64,000 nucleotides of DNA from G963662905 sp963676725. GTDB lineage: Bacteria > Bacteroidota > Bacteroidia > Bacteroidales > WRLA01. The position numbers were made by a program, and so were the translations under genes. Positions 15,801 through 24,639 of this stretch are shown here, piece by piece. The notes below the pieces were generated by a model. It had not been told where the DNA came from. It did no database searches and saw only the letters and a program-made list of their open reading frames with translations. The number at the start of each line of letters is the position of its first letter. The first letter of the stretch is position 1. The stretch is taken from the NCBI GenBank assembly GCA_963676725.1, contig OY781463.1, positions 3,968,001 through 4,032,000 on the forward strand, in the 5' to 3' direction.

Positions 15801-18753
15801 CGCCATAAACACCTTCATAAACAGGGTTAGTGGTGATAGACCAAGGGGCGTTGCCGCCAGTTTGCCAGTTATAATGACTGAAATCGCCGCTCTCAAAGTC
15901 TTCTACGATCAATCCGATGCTCAAACTAAAGTCTTTGCTAGCAGTATAATGTGGCCCACTATTGGCCTCAAAACTGAAATTGGCGATGCTGCCGATTTGT
16001 GCTGTGGCAGAAATGCTGATCTCAAAGGTGGCGTTATCGGTTTCACCGGGGCTTAGTGTGCCCAAATCGGCACTGCTCGTATTGATCGTTATATCGGTGG
16101 ATGTGGTACTCAGGTTGGCCAAGACGCTGGCAGCAGAGGATTGTCCATTATTACTTACAGCTACGGTTATCGAGGCTGTTTCGCCTGGGTCTAAGCGCCC
16201 GTTATTGTTCCCTGCTGCATCATCGATGCTGATTGATCCGACTGCGAGGGAGGGGGCATAGAGTTCAAAGGCCATCGAACTGGCCCAAACATCGGTGCCG
16301 TCGGTGGAGGATATTGATAAAGAGACCATATGCCCATCGGGAATGGAATCGGCTACACTAAAGCCATAGCCATTGGTAATGGATTTGCTTTGGCCTGCAG
16401 TGATCGTGCCGTAGTTTTCTGTGGCATCGGTCAGTGTTATATAATTGTCTGTACTGCTTATGCTTACTACGGTATTGGTCGCATCTTCGGAGCCTACGTT
16501 CTTCATCGTAAGGCTAAGGTCCATATCGTCACCGGGGCTTGGGTTGCTACTGCCACTGCCGTTGTCTAATATGTAGCTGTCTTTAATTACATAAGGGCCT
16601 GTTGGAGGAATAACCTCAACAACAGCAGTATACCTATAATGATTTTGCTTGGTTACAACCAAATCAAGCAATGTACCCGGAGTTTGAGCTGGAATCAAAA
16701 GAGTCGTTCCGGTGCCATCGGACTGAGCCACGCCAAGGATTTCTCCATCTTTTGACAAACAAATTGTAGCATACTCATCAGCAGTTACATCAAACTGTGT
16801 TACGCCACTCAAAAGTACGCTATTATGCACTACCGTTAAATTTTGAGGCACTTCAGTAAATACAGTGGAATATGCATCGCCATGATGATGAAAGAGCATA
16901 TATGTGACCACTTTATTATTCGTATTATATGGCCAAGAAGATTGATCCAGATAATATTTACCATTCACATTTGCGAAGGCGGGACGAACATCATCGTAAG
17001 CATTTGTTGTGCCGTAATCAGGAAGAAAATCTGACCACATATTATCGTACATACCCCAGACATAAGTATCATTTACAAAAGAATAGGAAACCTCTGAAGC
17101 TGCGATAATCCCAAGCGCTCCAGAATTCTGACCATTGTATTTATATCTATGAAATTTCTCTGCAAAAACCTCAGAAGTATAGTTATATTTACCTGTTAAA
17201 CAGTTAATTGAAAAAACAAATGTAAGATCAGTATTTGTTAACCCACTGATATCTGAGCTACTATAGTCAGGTTCTCCCCAGCCTTGTTCCCAACCATGGT
17301 CGCGGTGCTGGAGCATAAATGAACCACTATTAATGGCATTGTTAACGCCTGAAGCGGTGCCGCCTGTCCATCCGCCAAGTTCTGCGGGAGTTGCAGGAAT
17401 ATAGCCTGTACCACTTGGCCCAAAATAGGCCAATACAGTACTGGTATTTGTGGCTGTTGACCAGGTACCTGAAGGCGATCCTGAATATACTGCATTAATA
17501 CGAACAGGGTCTTTTCCCAATTCATTTTTCCAATAACCACCTACTGTTTCTGAGCAAATCTGGAACCATCGTTCGGTTTGCCAACCTAATGCTGTAATCG
17601 GATGGTTATAAAAATCAGGGTCAGTTGGAGGATCCATTTCATAGTTCTTGAATTTCGTCACCATAGTCTCCAGTTGATCCGTATTTTGAGCGGTCATACG
17701 GGCAAAAGCGATATCGGGAAGGTTATCATTATCCACATCGGCAAAAATATTGTCGGAAACACAATAGCTATTCCAGATGGGCGAGACAATAGTATTTCCA
17801 TTAGAACCATAATCGCCAATCAATAATACTGCTGATGGTGGAATATCCCATGTATTGTAGGCATTATTAACATAATTTTCGATAGCAGAAATTGTATTTC
17901 CTCCAATTTCTGTAGTCGTTACAACACCAGTTTTTATCCCTTGTTTATTTCGAAATAATGCAATTGTATCTGCCCAAGCCAAAAATCCTGCGTCATCCGG
18001 ACAAATAATAATATACTCTAAATCGGGAGTACGTTGGCCCCCTTTACTGTTTTGATTCAGGTCGGCAACAGGCAGGCTTTCATAATTTAATATGCTGTTT
18101 CTAAGTATACTTTCCCACTGAGAGCTTCTGTAGCGAACATCACCGAAAGAGCCATTTCCTCCACTGATCGATAATTCGACTTTCATGTCGTGATAAACAA
18201 TAAGCTCTTTTGTAACAGGATTATATTGCCAAGGAGTGACTGCAAGGCGCACTACATCCACGCCACGAATTTTCTTTTTAGAAGAGATACTTGCCGGAGC
18301 TTCAGGATAAAAAGCATCCTTTTGATATACCTTAGCATTTTTCTCATAGTGCAGTGGCCCATTATCCGTATCGAGCGGAATACGGGGACTTGGAGCAATC
18401 TCTACATTTTGGATAGTTTGAGTTCGTGAAGAAATAATATTCACCTGCACATCTGCTCCTTGTGGGATAGCAATATAGCGTGCTGCACCAGGCAAATCAG
18501 GCATTCCTTCATCTGCAGGAAGGAAGTTCCCTGGCAGGGTGATTTTCATCATATCTTCGCCATTAATATCCTCGGGATTTAACGTGAAATTCCTGATAGA
18601 ATAATTCACATAAACCGCATCAGAACGGCTCTCATCCAAAGTAAAGCCTTGTTGCCCCCAGGCATCAGGATAATTGTATTCCTTTAAATTTTGAGCTCCG
18701 GCCATAAAAACCAAACTCATCAATAACACAATACTGAGTGTAAATTTCTTCAT
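12883..18753 (-). CDS. Gingipain-like C25 cysteine protease with large repeat region and T9SS sorting domain (copy B)
   Basis: 1,956 residues: signal peptide (MKKFTLSIVLLMSLVFMAGA), propeptide-like region, and a C25 peptidase domain with His486 (HRDHGWEQGWG) and Cys518 (SINCLTGKYN) at the expected dyad positions. Its protease half is clearly different in sequence from copy A, so substrate preference may differ. Residues about 719-1891 are identical to the repeat region of copy A. The sorting domain (VYPNPSRGVF to FTERLLLRK) is again diverged from that of copy A. A candidate -7 box lies about 105 nt upstream and a strong terminator follows. Either copy could be the donor of the shared block. 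Confidence 0.92.
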   Translation of the reverse strand: MKKFTLSIVLLMSLVFMAGAQNLKEYNYPDAWGQQGFTLDESRSDAVYVNYSIRNFTLNPEDINGEDMMKITLPGNFLPADEGMPDLPGAARYIAIPQGADVQVNIISSRTQTIQNVEIAPSPRIPLDTDNGPLHYEKNAKVYQKDAFYPEAPASISSKKKIRGVDVVRLAVTPWQYNPVTKELIVYHDMKVELSISGGNGSFGDVRYRSSQWESILRNSILNYESLPVADLNQNSKGGQRTPDLEYIIICPDDAGFLAWADTIALFRNKQGIKTGVVTTTEIGGNTISAIENYVNNAYNTWDIPPSAVLLIGDYGSNGNTIVSPIWNSYCVSDNIFADVDNDNLPDIAFARMTAQNTDQLETMVTKFKNYEMDPPTDPDFYNHPITALGWQTERWFQICSETVGGYWKNELGKDPVRINAVYSGSPSGTWSTATNTSTVLAYFGPSGTGYIPATPAELGGWTGGTASGVNNAINSGSFMLQHRDHGWEQGWGEPDYSSSDISGLTNTDLTFVFSINCLTGKYNYTSEVFAEKFHRYKYNGQNSGALGIIAASEVSYSFVNDTYVWGMYDNMWSDFLPDYGTTNAYDDVRPAFANVNGKYYLDQSSWPYNTNNKVVTYMLFHHHGDAYSTVFTEVPQNLTVVHNSVLLSGVTQFDVTADEYATICLSKDGEILGVAQSDGTGTTLLIPAQTPGTLLDLVVTKQNHYRYTAVVEVIPPTGPYVIKDSYILDNGSGSSNPSPGDDMDLSLTMKNVGSEDATNTVVSISSTDNYITLTDATENYGTITAGQSKSITNGYGFSVADSIPDGHMVSLSISSTDGTDVWASSMAFELYAPSLAVGSISIDDAAGNNNGRLDPGETASITVAVSNNGQSSAASVLANLSTTSTDITINTSSADLGTLSPGETDNATFEISISATAQIGSIANFSFEANSGPHYTASKDFSLSIGLIVEDFESGDFSHYNWQTGGNAPWSITTNPVYEGVYGAASGDVSDNQDSELTISLDVTTNDSISFYRKVSSESNYDYLRFYIDGTEMGEWSGTMDWLKVQYPVSAGSHTFKWAYEKDYSQSSGDDAGYVDFIILPPFSTPTASAGDDGEVCQASGYTLSGLATNYTSILWESTGNGIFDDATSLTATYTPGSQDATVGTATLTLNAIGGSTTVSDDMVLTVHPLAGTPDQPTGDAVVCDQSINSTYKTMQLNEPGIMAYIWDLSPASAGTINSTDTSAVVDWDAGFSGLAYVKVKAENNCGEGDYSDAIEVSISEMPETAGTPSGDNQVCQAAQTVEYTTTGANNATSYEWALSPTDAGTITPNGTTATIDWSADFTGDAQLVVSGANACGAGPASDALTISISELPTPIVSGPDASCQNDTIDYSTTENAGCSYEWTVAGGTIVEGGQSHEVRVLWDSFGGCALSVTETIDASGCASTTELYNVAVEASPIPEISGPNSACAMEEGMVYSTTDVSGDSYEWTIIGGTITSGQGSNEITVNWDAAGNGTLELTQTNSNSCHGYAEAYIVAIHELPVAEAGADASIANGTTTQLNGSATGGSGSYAYHWEPADKLEDPDVSNPTTLALSSTTVFTLSVADNTGGCTGEDQVTITVTGGALAVEVSSDDAAICNGSSTILHALAGGGSGEYTYSWSSDPAGYSSTEQNPEVSPIENTTYFVEVNDGFNSITGQISILVNELPTQYELNGDNSFCEGSAGAVIGLTGSETGVVYTLYKDGGNTGITAEGTGNAISFAPQAVAGTYTVYAKNATTNCTQDMGSEMIVERMNLPVQPEQPQGPELVDLNTVQASSYSIAVSPNSSDYIWQLDPATAGTLTVDMTDVTITWDQGYLGTVLLTVQGVNDCGESAASTALSIAVDRLEGIEETSDGVITVYPNPSRGVFTIDLKALTSNNLNIKIINSVGTCVYDANRVKQSSHLLDVDLSNYSDGVYYLIIQQDKLVFTERLLLRK
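13081..16599 (-). repeat. 3.5-kb duplicated block, copy B
   Basis: Partner of 5905-9423. The seven differences from copy A fall at 16108, 16435, 16459, 16471, 16474, 16525 and 16546, all in the 5' end of the block as read in the gene. The remaining about 3.0 kb looks identical. Confidence 0.95.
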
Positions 18754-18858
18754 TTGTATAAATTTTGATAGTTCTTCATTTTGCTGCAGAGTCTTTCAAT
18801 AGAAGGCCCTAAGCATTTTGATCTATATTAAAATGGTTCAAGTAATATTCAATTCTCA

Positions 18859-18866
18859 CAAAAATA
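18859..18866 (-). promoter_or_regulatory. Candidate -7 box for the second C25 gene
   Basis: TATTTTTG on the minus strand matches TAnnTTTG, about 105 nt before the ATG at 18753. A TTTG at 18882-18885 is 15 nt upstream, closer than the usual 19-21 nt. A second match, TACTTTTG, lies at 18882-18889. Confidence 0.35.
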
Positions 18867-18896
18867 AAATTCTAAAGCGAACAAAAGTAACCAAAA

Positions 18897-18933
18897 AAGC
18901 TTCATCCTATTTCCCGACAAGGCTTTGAAGCTT
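18897..18933 (-). terminator. Terminator of the M14 carboxypeptidase gene
   Basis: The 8-bp stem AAGCTTCA (18897-18904) pairs with TGAAGCTT (18926-18933) and is followed on the minus strand by TTTTTTGG. One arm overlaps the stop codon at 18932. Confidence 0.75.
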
Positions 18934-21697
18934 ATGGACGCATAATTTTTATAGATTCTTGATAAGCCCCTTGGTAAAAGGAAACTAGTAATGGCATAAC
19001 GGGTTTATTGAGTTTATCCAATGGCAAAACGAGCGTATTCCACCCTTGATGAAAATTATTTGCATCCATTTTCCCAATCAACTCTCCCTGAATCGTATAT
19101 ACCAATATTTGAACTGCTTCTGATCCACCTGCAAAAAAACTAACACAAACATCATCAGAAGCGCCATTATAGCAAAGTTTCAAACGGGAATCATGCTTTA
19201 TCTGTTGATTTTCTATGCCCGTATAAATCCCCTTTAAGAATTCATGAACAGCGAGAAGATCATTTTCTGTATCCGGGAGACCGCCCCATTCAAAAGACGC
19301 GCCAAAAGTCCTGTATTCGCCAGACTCATGCGCAATGGCAACATTATAATTTTCAGTAGAATTACGCAATACGGGAAATGCATTACCAATTGCTTCAATG
19401 TGGTCTATAGAAAGGTTTGTCCCAGAGTACTCAGCAGAAAAACCACTTAAAAACCCCTGAGGCTCCCCCTCAATATAAAAAAGGTCATCATCTCCATTTG
19501 AGCTTGCTTGAATTCCAAAAAGCGTTGATAATTCTGTTTGATTATTAAAAAACCAGAGATCACCTCCTTCCATATATAAAGCATTTCCTTGCAATAAATA
19601 GGATTCAATCAATTGAAGGTCGGAAGGGTTCATCAAATGACCAAACTGCCGCATCCCGCAGCAAATATAGGCTGTACTATAATGCATTAAGGTATCGCTT
19701 AATTGATCAAAAGCAGAGGTAAAGACCTTGCTTTCTGCCAACATTTTTTGAATTTCCGGGGCTGATTTATGATCGAGGCTCAGATCAAAAACTGCTACAT
19801 CAATTTCTCCAATTTGTTGCTGGAACCGATACAGCGTTGTGTCGGTTGCATTATTGAATAAGATACCGAGCCCGAAATTGGCAATCAGGCCTTCAGGAGC
19901 ATCAGACGCCACTTCTAAATCAAAAACAAGCTCGGTTTCTCCATCAGGTTCAAGCCCGGTAACAGAGGAAAAAGAAGGGCTAATATTTACAAAAGATGAA
20001 GAATCTGTAAGAAGAACTTTGATCATTGGATCCTCCAAATTACCATTATTTTTGAGAGTAAAATACCATTGAGCGCTTTCTCCCGGATCCAGTCTGTTGT
20101 TGCCGTTTTCATCTTCCAAAAGCTGATGTTTCAGCAGCACCCAAGGATGAGGCTCTTTGACAAGCTGCTCCATGGCATCAATACTTACTGCGCTGTCGCT
20201 TAAGGCAGGGTCGTGGGTATCTAGGACTTTAAAATAACGGGCATTTAAAAGTTTGGTGCTTGCCAGATCGAAAGTCCCATCTGCTATTTCCTCCATATGG
20301 AGCCAAGGACCATCCGGTGTTGATGCTGCTTCCAATTCCACATAGCCATCGAAGCCATTCACATCATTTGTAGAAAGTTTGACATCAGCACCTTTAGTGT
20401 CTTTCACATTTTCTGTAGTTTCAAAAATTATATAGCCGGCAGTACCTAAAGAACATTCCGCCCCGTCGGGCAATCCTAGTAAATCCCAGGGTTTGGGTTT
20501 GTCTGCAAAATTATTGATTGCACGACTGCATGCCAAAAATCGATATGCGGTGTTTTGCAGAACATCCACTGGCAAAAGCTGTATATCAACAAAACTGCTG
20601 TCCTGAGCACTAAGTACAATATTATGCACCGTATCGTTTTGATAGCCATCTGCCGAAACGATCAGGTCATAAGTTCCTTCAGTCATAATATGATGAAAAT
20701 CACCGTTTTCAGCATCATTAAAAAAATAGGGATGCTCAGAGGAAAGTTTCATGTGTGCTTTTACAGCCTGTAATGTGTTGGCATCTCGCACAAAGCCATG
20801 CAGCCCATATGCTGAGGCCCGCATTAATTCAATCATTGGCTGTTTATTAATCATAAAATAGCGCGGAATCATAGAAACCGGCGGAGTCTTGTCGTTGGAT
20901 ATTTCCATGGTCCAGGCAACACCACCAAGGGCGCCATAAAAATAATCTTTAGAGCTTCCCTGAGATTTATACAGCACAATCGAAGTCTGACCATATTCCA
21001 ATGTGTCATAGCCGGATGCATCGGCATACATTTTTGCCATATCAAAAAAAACAGCCTCATCAGGTGCATGGTATTCTGTATAAGTCCACGGGTAATAAAC
21101 CCCTTCATAACCGGCATGGAAAGAGGAATGCAAGGAAAAGTTTTGTTGCATCATCAGATTTCGCACAGCTCTTGTTTCAGGCTGGGAAAATGGACTTATC
21201 TCGCCTCCCCAAGGTTTCCAGAAAAAACCATAATCACGATTTAGATCCACATCATTGGCATTGTATCGTGTAATATGAACCCTTCCATCAGGATTAACCA
21301 TGCAATAGATAAATAGCTCTCGATTATTGATCAGGTATGTGATATCCGGATCGACAGCATAGCTTTCGCATAAAAAATCAGCGAAACGGATCATATTTTC
21401 AGAAGCCATGGTTTCATCGCCATGAATCCCCCCGTCCATCAAGAGTTCTGGTTCCGTTTCATTCAATTGAGGAAAATCACTGATTTTTAGGTAGAGTAAT
21501 TCTCTTCCTTCTACCGAATATCCCATTGAATAAACCTTACAGATATTGGGAAAATTGGCCTCTAAATCGTACATTTTACTGATAATCCCTTCATAAGGTG
21601 TATATTGATCACGAACTTGTGGAGGGTTATTCTGCTCAATTTGTGGTTGAATCAACAAGAAAGCAAGCAGAAAAGCAGAGAATAATTGATGCAGCAT
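18932..21697 (-). CDS. Secreted M14 zinc carboxypeptidase with C-terminal T9SS-like domain
   Basis: 921 residues with a signal peptide (MLHQLFSAFLLAFLLI). The M14 catalytic domain covers about 30-300: zinc ligands His92 and Glu95 (GGIHGDE) and His194 (SSFHAGYEG), substrate-binding NPDGR and DLNRDYG, and the catalytic base Glu265 (AWTMEIS). A carboxypeptidase regulatory-like beta domain follows (LHGFVRDANTLQAV onward), then a discoidin-like region, a COG1361-like domain (DENGNNRLDPGESAQW) and a terminal beta domain that lacks the usual PNP motif but resembles a type A sorting domain. It should remove C-terminal residues from peptides, complementing the C25 endopeptidases next to it. It is divergent from the sugar transferase gene. 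Confidence 0.9.
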   Translation of the reverse strand: MLHQLFSAFLLAFLLIQPQIEQNNPPQVRDQYTPYEGIISKMYDLEANFPNICKVYSMGYSVEGRELLYLKISDFPQLNETEPELLMDGGIHGDETMASENMIRFADFLCESYAVDPDITYLINNRELFIYCMVNPDGRVHITRYNANDVDLNRDYGFFWKPWGGEISPFSQPETRAVRNLMMQQNFSLHSSFHAGYEGVYYPWTYTEYHAPDEAVFFDMAKMYADASGYDTLEYGQTSIVLYKSQGSSKDYFYGALGGVAWTMEISNDKTPPVSMIPRYFMINKQPMIELMRASAYGLHGFVRDANTLQAVKAHMKLSSEHPYFFNDAENGDFHHIMTEGTYDLIVSADGYQNDTVHNIVLSAQDSSFVDIQLLPVDVLQNTAYRFLACSRAINNFADKPKPWDLLGLPDGAECSLGTAGYIIFETTENVKDTKGADVKLSTNDVNGFDGYVELEAASTPDGPWLHMEEIADGTFDLASTKLLNARYFKVLDTHDPALSDSAVSIDAMEQLVKEPHPWVLLKHQLLEDENGNNRLDPGESAQWYFTLKNNGNLEDPMIKVLLTDSSSFVNISPSFSSVTGLEPDGETELVFDLEVASDAPEGLIANFGLGILFNNATDTTLYRFQQQIGEIDVAVFDLSLDHKSAPEIQKMLAESKVFTSAFDQLSDTLMHYSTAYICCGMRQFGHLMNPSDLQLIESYLLQGNALYMEGGDLWFFNNQTELSTLFGIQASSNGDDDLFYIEGEPQGFLSGFSAEYSGTNLSIDHIEAIGNAFPVLRNSTENYNVAIAHESGEYRTFGASFEWGGLPDTENDLLAVHEFLKGIYTGIENQQIKHDSRLKLCYNGASDDVCVSFFAGGSEAVQILVYTIQGELIGKMDANNFHQGWNTLVLPLDKLNKPVMPLLVSFYQGAYQESIKIMRP

Positions 21698-21753
21698 ATG
21701 ATAAGTAATTATGTCTTCAAAGGGATAATCACAACATGTTTGTCAGATTATCC

Positions 21754-21761
21754 TAAATTTG
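21754..21761 (+). promoter_or_regulatory. Candidate -7 box for the sugar transferase gene
   Basis: TAAATTTG matches TAnnTTTG and lies 28 nt before the ATG at 21790. TTTG at 21739-21742 is too close for a standard -33 element. Confidence 0.45.
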
Positions 21762-21789
21762 TTGGCCAAATTACTCATTTTCTATTTCT

Positions 21790-22383
21790 ATGCTGAAAAG
21801 AATTTTCGATATCTTTCTTTCTGCCCTGGCAATCATTATCTTATGCCCATTGATGCTGGCATTGGGCCTTTGGATTTTGTTTGATTCCAAAGGCGGCATT
21901 TTTTATTGCCAGCAAAGGGTTGGCAAGAAGAATAAAGATTTTACAATCTTCAAATTCAGGAGTATGAAACCAGCCAGTTCCGAAAAAGGCCTGCTAACTA
22001 TTGGCATGAACGATGCCCGCATCACAAAAAGCGGCATTTGGTTGCGCAAATACAAACTGGATGAACTCCCCCAATTATTCAATATTCTAATAGGGGATAT
22101 GAGTTTTGTCGGACCACGTCCGGAAGTTCGCAAATATGTAGATTTTTATAATGAGGAGCAAAAAGCTGTATTAAGCATTCGTCCGGGACTTACAGATTAT
22201 GCTTCCTTGGAATATATCCGGGAAAATGAACTTTTAGCAGCATCCGAAAATCCAGAGGAAACATATATCAAAGAAATCATGCCGCGAAAACTGCAATTAA
22301 ACCTTGATTATATGCGCAACAAAGGCCTCATTACGGATATAAAAATTTTAGGGAAAACAATTGGAAAGATTATAAGCTTTTAA
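21790..22383 (+). CDS. Bacterial sugar transferase (initiating phosphoglycosyl transferase)
   Basis: 197 residues, the compact monotopic form of the WcaJ/PglC type. It has an N-terminal hydrophobic segment (about 8-30), then KFRSMKP, KYKLDELPQLFN, GDMSFVGPRPE and RPGLTDYASLEY, which are the family's signature blocks including the catalytic Asp-Glu pair in LDELPQ. The family transfers a sugar phosphate from a UDP-sugar to undecaprenyl phosphate at the inner membrane, starting O-antigen, capsule or glycoprotein glycan synthesis. No other glycan gene is nearby. Its 3' end overlaps the convergent SirB1-like gene by 4 nt. Confidence 0.9.
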   Translation: MLKRIFDIFLSALAIIILCPLMLALGLWILFDSKGGIFYCQQRVGKKNKDFTIFKFRSMKPASSEKGLLTIGMNDARITKSGIWLRKYKLDELPQLFNILIGDMSFVGPRPEVRKYVDFYNEEQKAVLSIRPGLTDYASLEYIRENELLAASENPEETYIKEIMPRKLQLNLDYMRNKGLITDIKILGKTIGKIISF

Positions 22384-23252
22384 CGAAAAACGTCGAGATA
22401 ACGCTCTAAAGCAGCAGCACGGTCTTCGATCCCCTCTTTACGGTAAGAAAGCTGCATGTCCTTGAATAATCGATGAATCATGGTTTTATCGTCAACCGGC
22501 AAATAATACACATCTTTTTGAAGCATATCACTTTCCTTTAAATAGCGAGTAATTTCATCGGCAATAAAAACCGTTCCTTTAGAAAATGGGTTAATATAAA
22601 AAAGCACATCCGCCTTTTTACAAGATTTAATCTCTTGGTTTTCTTTAATAAAAGCCAATACAAAATGATGCGGCAGATTGATTCCATAAACAGGAAGATT
22701 CAGCCGACGTGCAATGATCGCATACAGCAATGCAAGGCTAATGGGATTCCCGTCTCGGCTTTCCAGAAGATTGCTGATAAACATATTCTCAGGCAAATTA
22801 AGATTCTTGCGATTTGCTTTAAAACTATGCACAGCGTAGAGCACATGATTGATTACACGAATAATACCCAGATTTGTCAGATGCGGACTAAGCTGCATAC
22901 GAATGTGGGTTGTAATTATATCAACTTCCTTAAGTATTCGTTCCGATTCTATATTTGGTTGCTGAAACCTCGCGGCCAATAAAGCAGCTTGAAGCAAATT
23001 GTGATCGGAGAAATGCAGCCAGTTGACCAATTCAAGGTAGAGTTCATCCCTTTGAATATGAAGAATCAGTTCTTCAGCACGTTCGCGTGCCAAAGGATCA
23101 TTAAAGTCCAATGATGCAGTTTCAAGGGTTGATATTGCATCATTGCCAAAAGCATAAATCCTTTGCCTGACCTGAGAGAACACACGATCGTCTGGCTCAT
23201 CCAGTAAGGAGATGAGCGCACTTAGTTCATTATGTTCATTTGAAGCAGACAT
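22380..23252 (-). CDS. SirB1-family transglutaminase-like protein
   Basis: 290 residues without signal peptide. The central part carries the SirB1/transglutaminase-like-2 pattern: LPENMFISNLLESRDGNPIS, then ALLYAIIARRLNLPVYGINL and PHHFVLAF. The N-terminal 100 residues look like short helical repeats. The family's biochemical role is not established; it is cytoplasmic and often chromosomally conserved. It lies 23 nt downstream of the PLP-enzyme gene, probably in one transcript, and its last 4 nt overlap the convergent sugar transferase gene. Confidence 0.8.
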   Translation of the reverse strand: MSASNEHNELSALISLLDEPDDRVFSQVRQRIYAFGNDAISTLETASLDFNDPLARERAEELILHIQRDELYLELVNWLHFSDHNLLQAALLAARFQQPNIESERILKEVDIITTHIRMQLSPHLTNLGIIRVINHVLYAVHSFKANRKNLNLPENMFISNLLESRDGNPISLALLYAIIARRLNLPVYGINLPHHFVLAFIKENQEIKSCKKADVLFYINPFSKGTVFIADEITRYLKESDMLQKDVYYLPVDDKTMIHRLFKDMQLSYRKEGIEDRAAALERYLDVFR

Positions 23253-23275
23253 CGGGCTTTTATTTTGATAATCAC

Positions 23276-24379
23276 TTAATTAGTAGACCAGTATTTTTCT
23301 ATTCGGTTGCCTTGAAAATCAAAATAATTTGATGCAATGCTGGCTGTTAGACAGCTATGCACAGGGACAAACAGCAAAGGGTCGCCGATTTGTACACTTT
23401 CTATCAGCTGTTGATTTGCCTGCACGATTCCGTGTTCCTGACTTAAGCTTCTTAAAAAACAGCTTTTCATTATTTTTCTTTGGGAAACATCCGTCCCGGG
23501 CTGAATTAATGCTCCAAAAACCTTCTCTGCACCCCACATTAAAAAGTCTTTTGAAAAATGGATGCCACCACCATAAACAATGATTTGGTTTTTCTCTTTA
23601 TAAACACCAACAATAGGGCATTGCATAAAGGCAGCGATATCGAACTCAGAGCAAACCCCAGCATTCAACTGCATCAAATCGTAAAAAACAAAATTCCCCG
23701 GGCGTATTTCGTCGACGCCTTCAAATGTATCAATAATAGAACATGAGGGCGTATCTCCCACAGAAACAAGAAGTTCATTCTGTAGATCTACCTTTTCTTT
23801 TAAGGTTCTGATGCGCTTTTGGGACAAGGCCCTAATTTGAAGAATTTCCTCTTGTGAATGGGCATGATAGGTGTTTCCATCATGAACCAACAAACCCTTT
23901 AAAGAAAATCTGCCAAGAGATTTAACTTTGTTTATCAATGATTTAACAGCCTCAAAATCATCCCATAAAATTCCGGCTCTGCCGTAACCTGTATCAATTT
24001 TGATAAAAACCCCACAAGAAAAACGGATTTGATGATGCAATTGCTCAGCAACAAATTCTGAATCCAGCAATATATTCAATGATATTTTTTCGGCTAGATC
24101 GTTGATTGCCCCTGCTTCATTGAGATTCACAGGAAAAGCAATACTTATGTCCGTCCATCCATTTTGGGCAAAATATTGAGCCATTTGAACAGATGAAACA
24201 GTAATTTGCCTAACCCCCTCATTACGAAACAATTCCCCTATTGTTGCCGATTGATGGGTTTTAAAATGCGGCCTGAAAATCAAATGATTGGCATCTGCCT
24301 TTTGTTTCATTTTCCGGATATTCCTGCGTGCCTGCGCCAAGTCGATAAGCATTGAAGGTTGCTGAACTCTATTTATCAT
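23276..24379 (-). CDS. Fold-type III PLP enzyme, D-threonine aldolase / D-serine dehydratase-like
   Basis: 367 residues with an alanine-racemase-like N-terminal barrel. Lys40 in RPHFKTHQS is the expected PLP lysine, and the C-terminal domain has His341 and Cys343 (VPVHSCLTA), the metal-binding pair of the DSD1/D-threonine aldolase family. IKIDTGYGRAG and LVHDGNTYH are further family blocks. The enzyme probably cleaves or dehydrates a D-amino acid such as D-threonine or D-serine; which one cannot be told from sequence. The SirB1-like gene follows closely. No -7 box was seen upstream. Confidence 0.83.
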   Translation of the reverse strand: MINRVQQPSMLIDLAQARRNIRKMKQKADANHLIFRPHFKTHQSATIGELFRNEGVRQITVSSVQMAQYFAQNGWTDISIAFPVNLNEAGAINDLAEKISLNILLDSEFVAEQLHHQIRFSCGVFIKIDTGYGRAGILWDDFEAVKSLINKVKSLGRFSLKGLLVHDGNTYHAHSQEEILQIRALSQKRIRTLKEKVDLQNELLVSVGDTPSCSIIDTFEGVDEIRPGNFVFYDLMQLNAGVCSEFDIAAFMQCPIVGVYKEKNQIIVYGGGIHFSKDFLMWGAEKVFGALIQPGTDVSQRKIMKSCFLRSLSQEHGIVQANQQLIESVQIGDPLLFVPVHSCLTASIASNYFDFQGNRIEKYWSTN

Positions 24380-24523
24380 TTGGAAACTCTTTTTGTAATT
24401 CTCAGTCTATTTTTTAATGTCCTCCATGAATCCAATATGCATGCCAAAAGCCTTGCCCAAAGGGATTTTTTAATAAAAAGACCATTTTTAATAATATTGG
24501 ATGAAACCAAATTTCAATAAAAA

Positions 24524-24557
24524 AACCCGCAGGCACTTCAAGAAGGTACTGCGGGTT
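24524..24557 (-). terminator. Terminator of the C69 dipeptidase gene
   Basis: A 9-bp GC-rich stem (24524-24532 with 24549-24557) is followed on the minus strand by a T-run (TTTTTTTATTG). It lies about 80 nt past the stop at 24640. Confidence 0.85.
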
Positions 24558-24639
24558 ACAAAAATCATAGAAAGTCATGCCTAAAAAACATTATGCCAAT
24601 GAATTACCTTAGGCTAAAATGAGACAATACATTGTTTTT

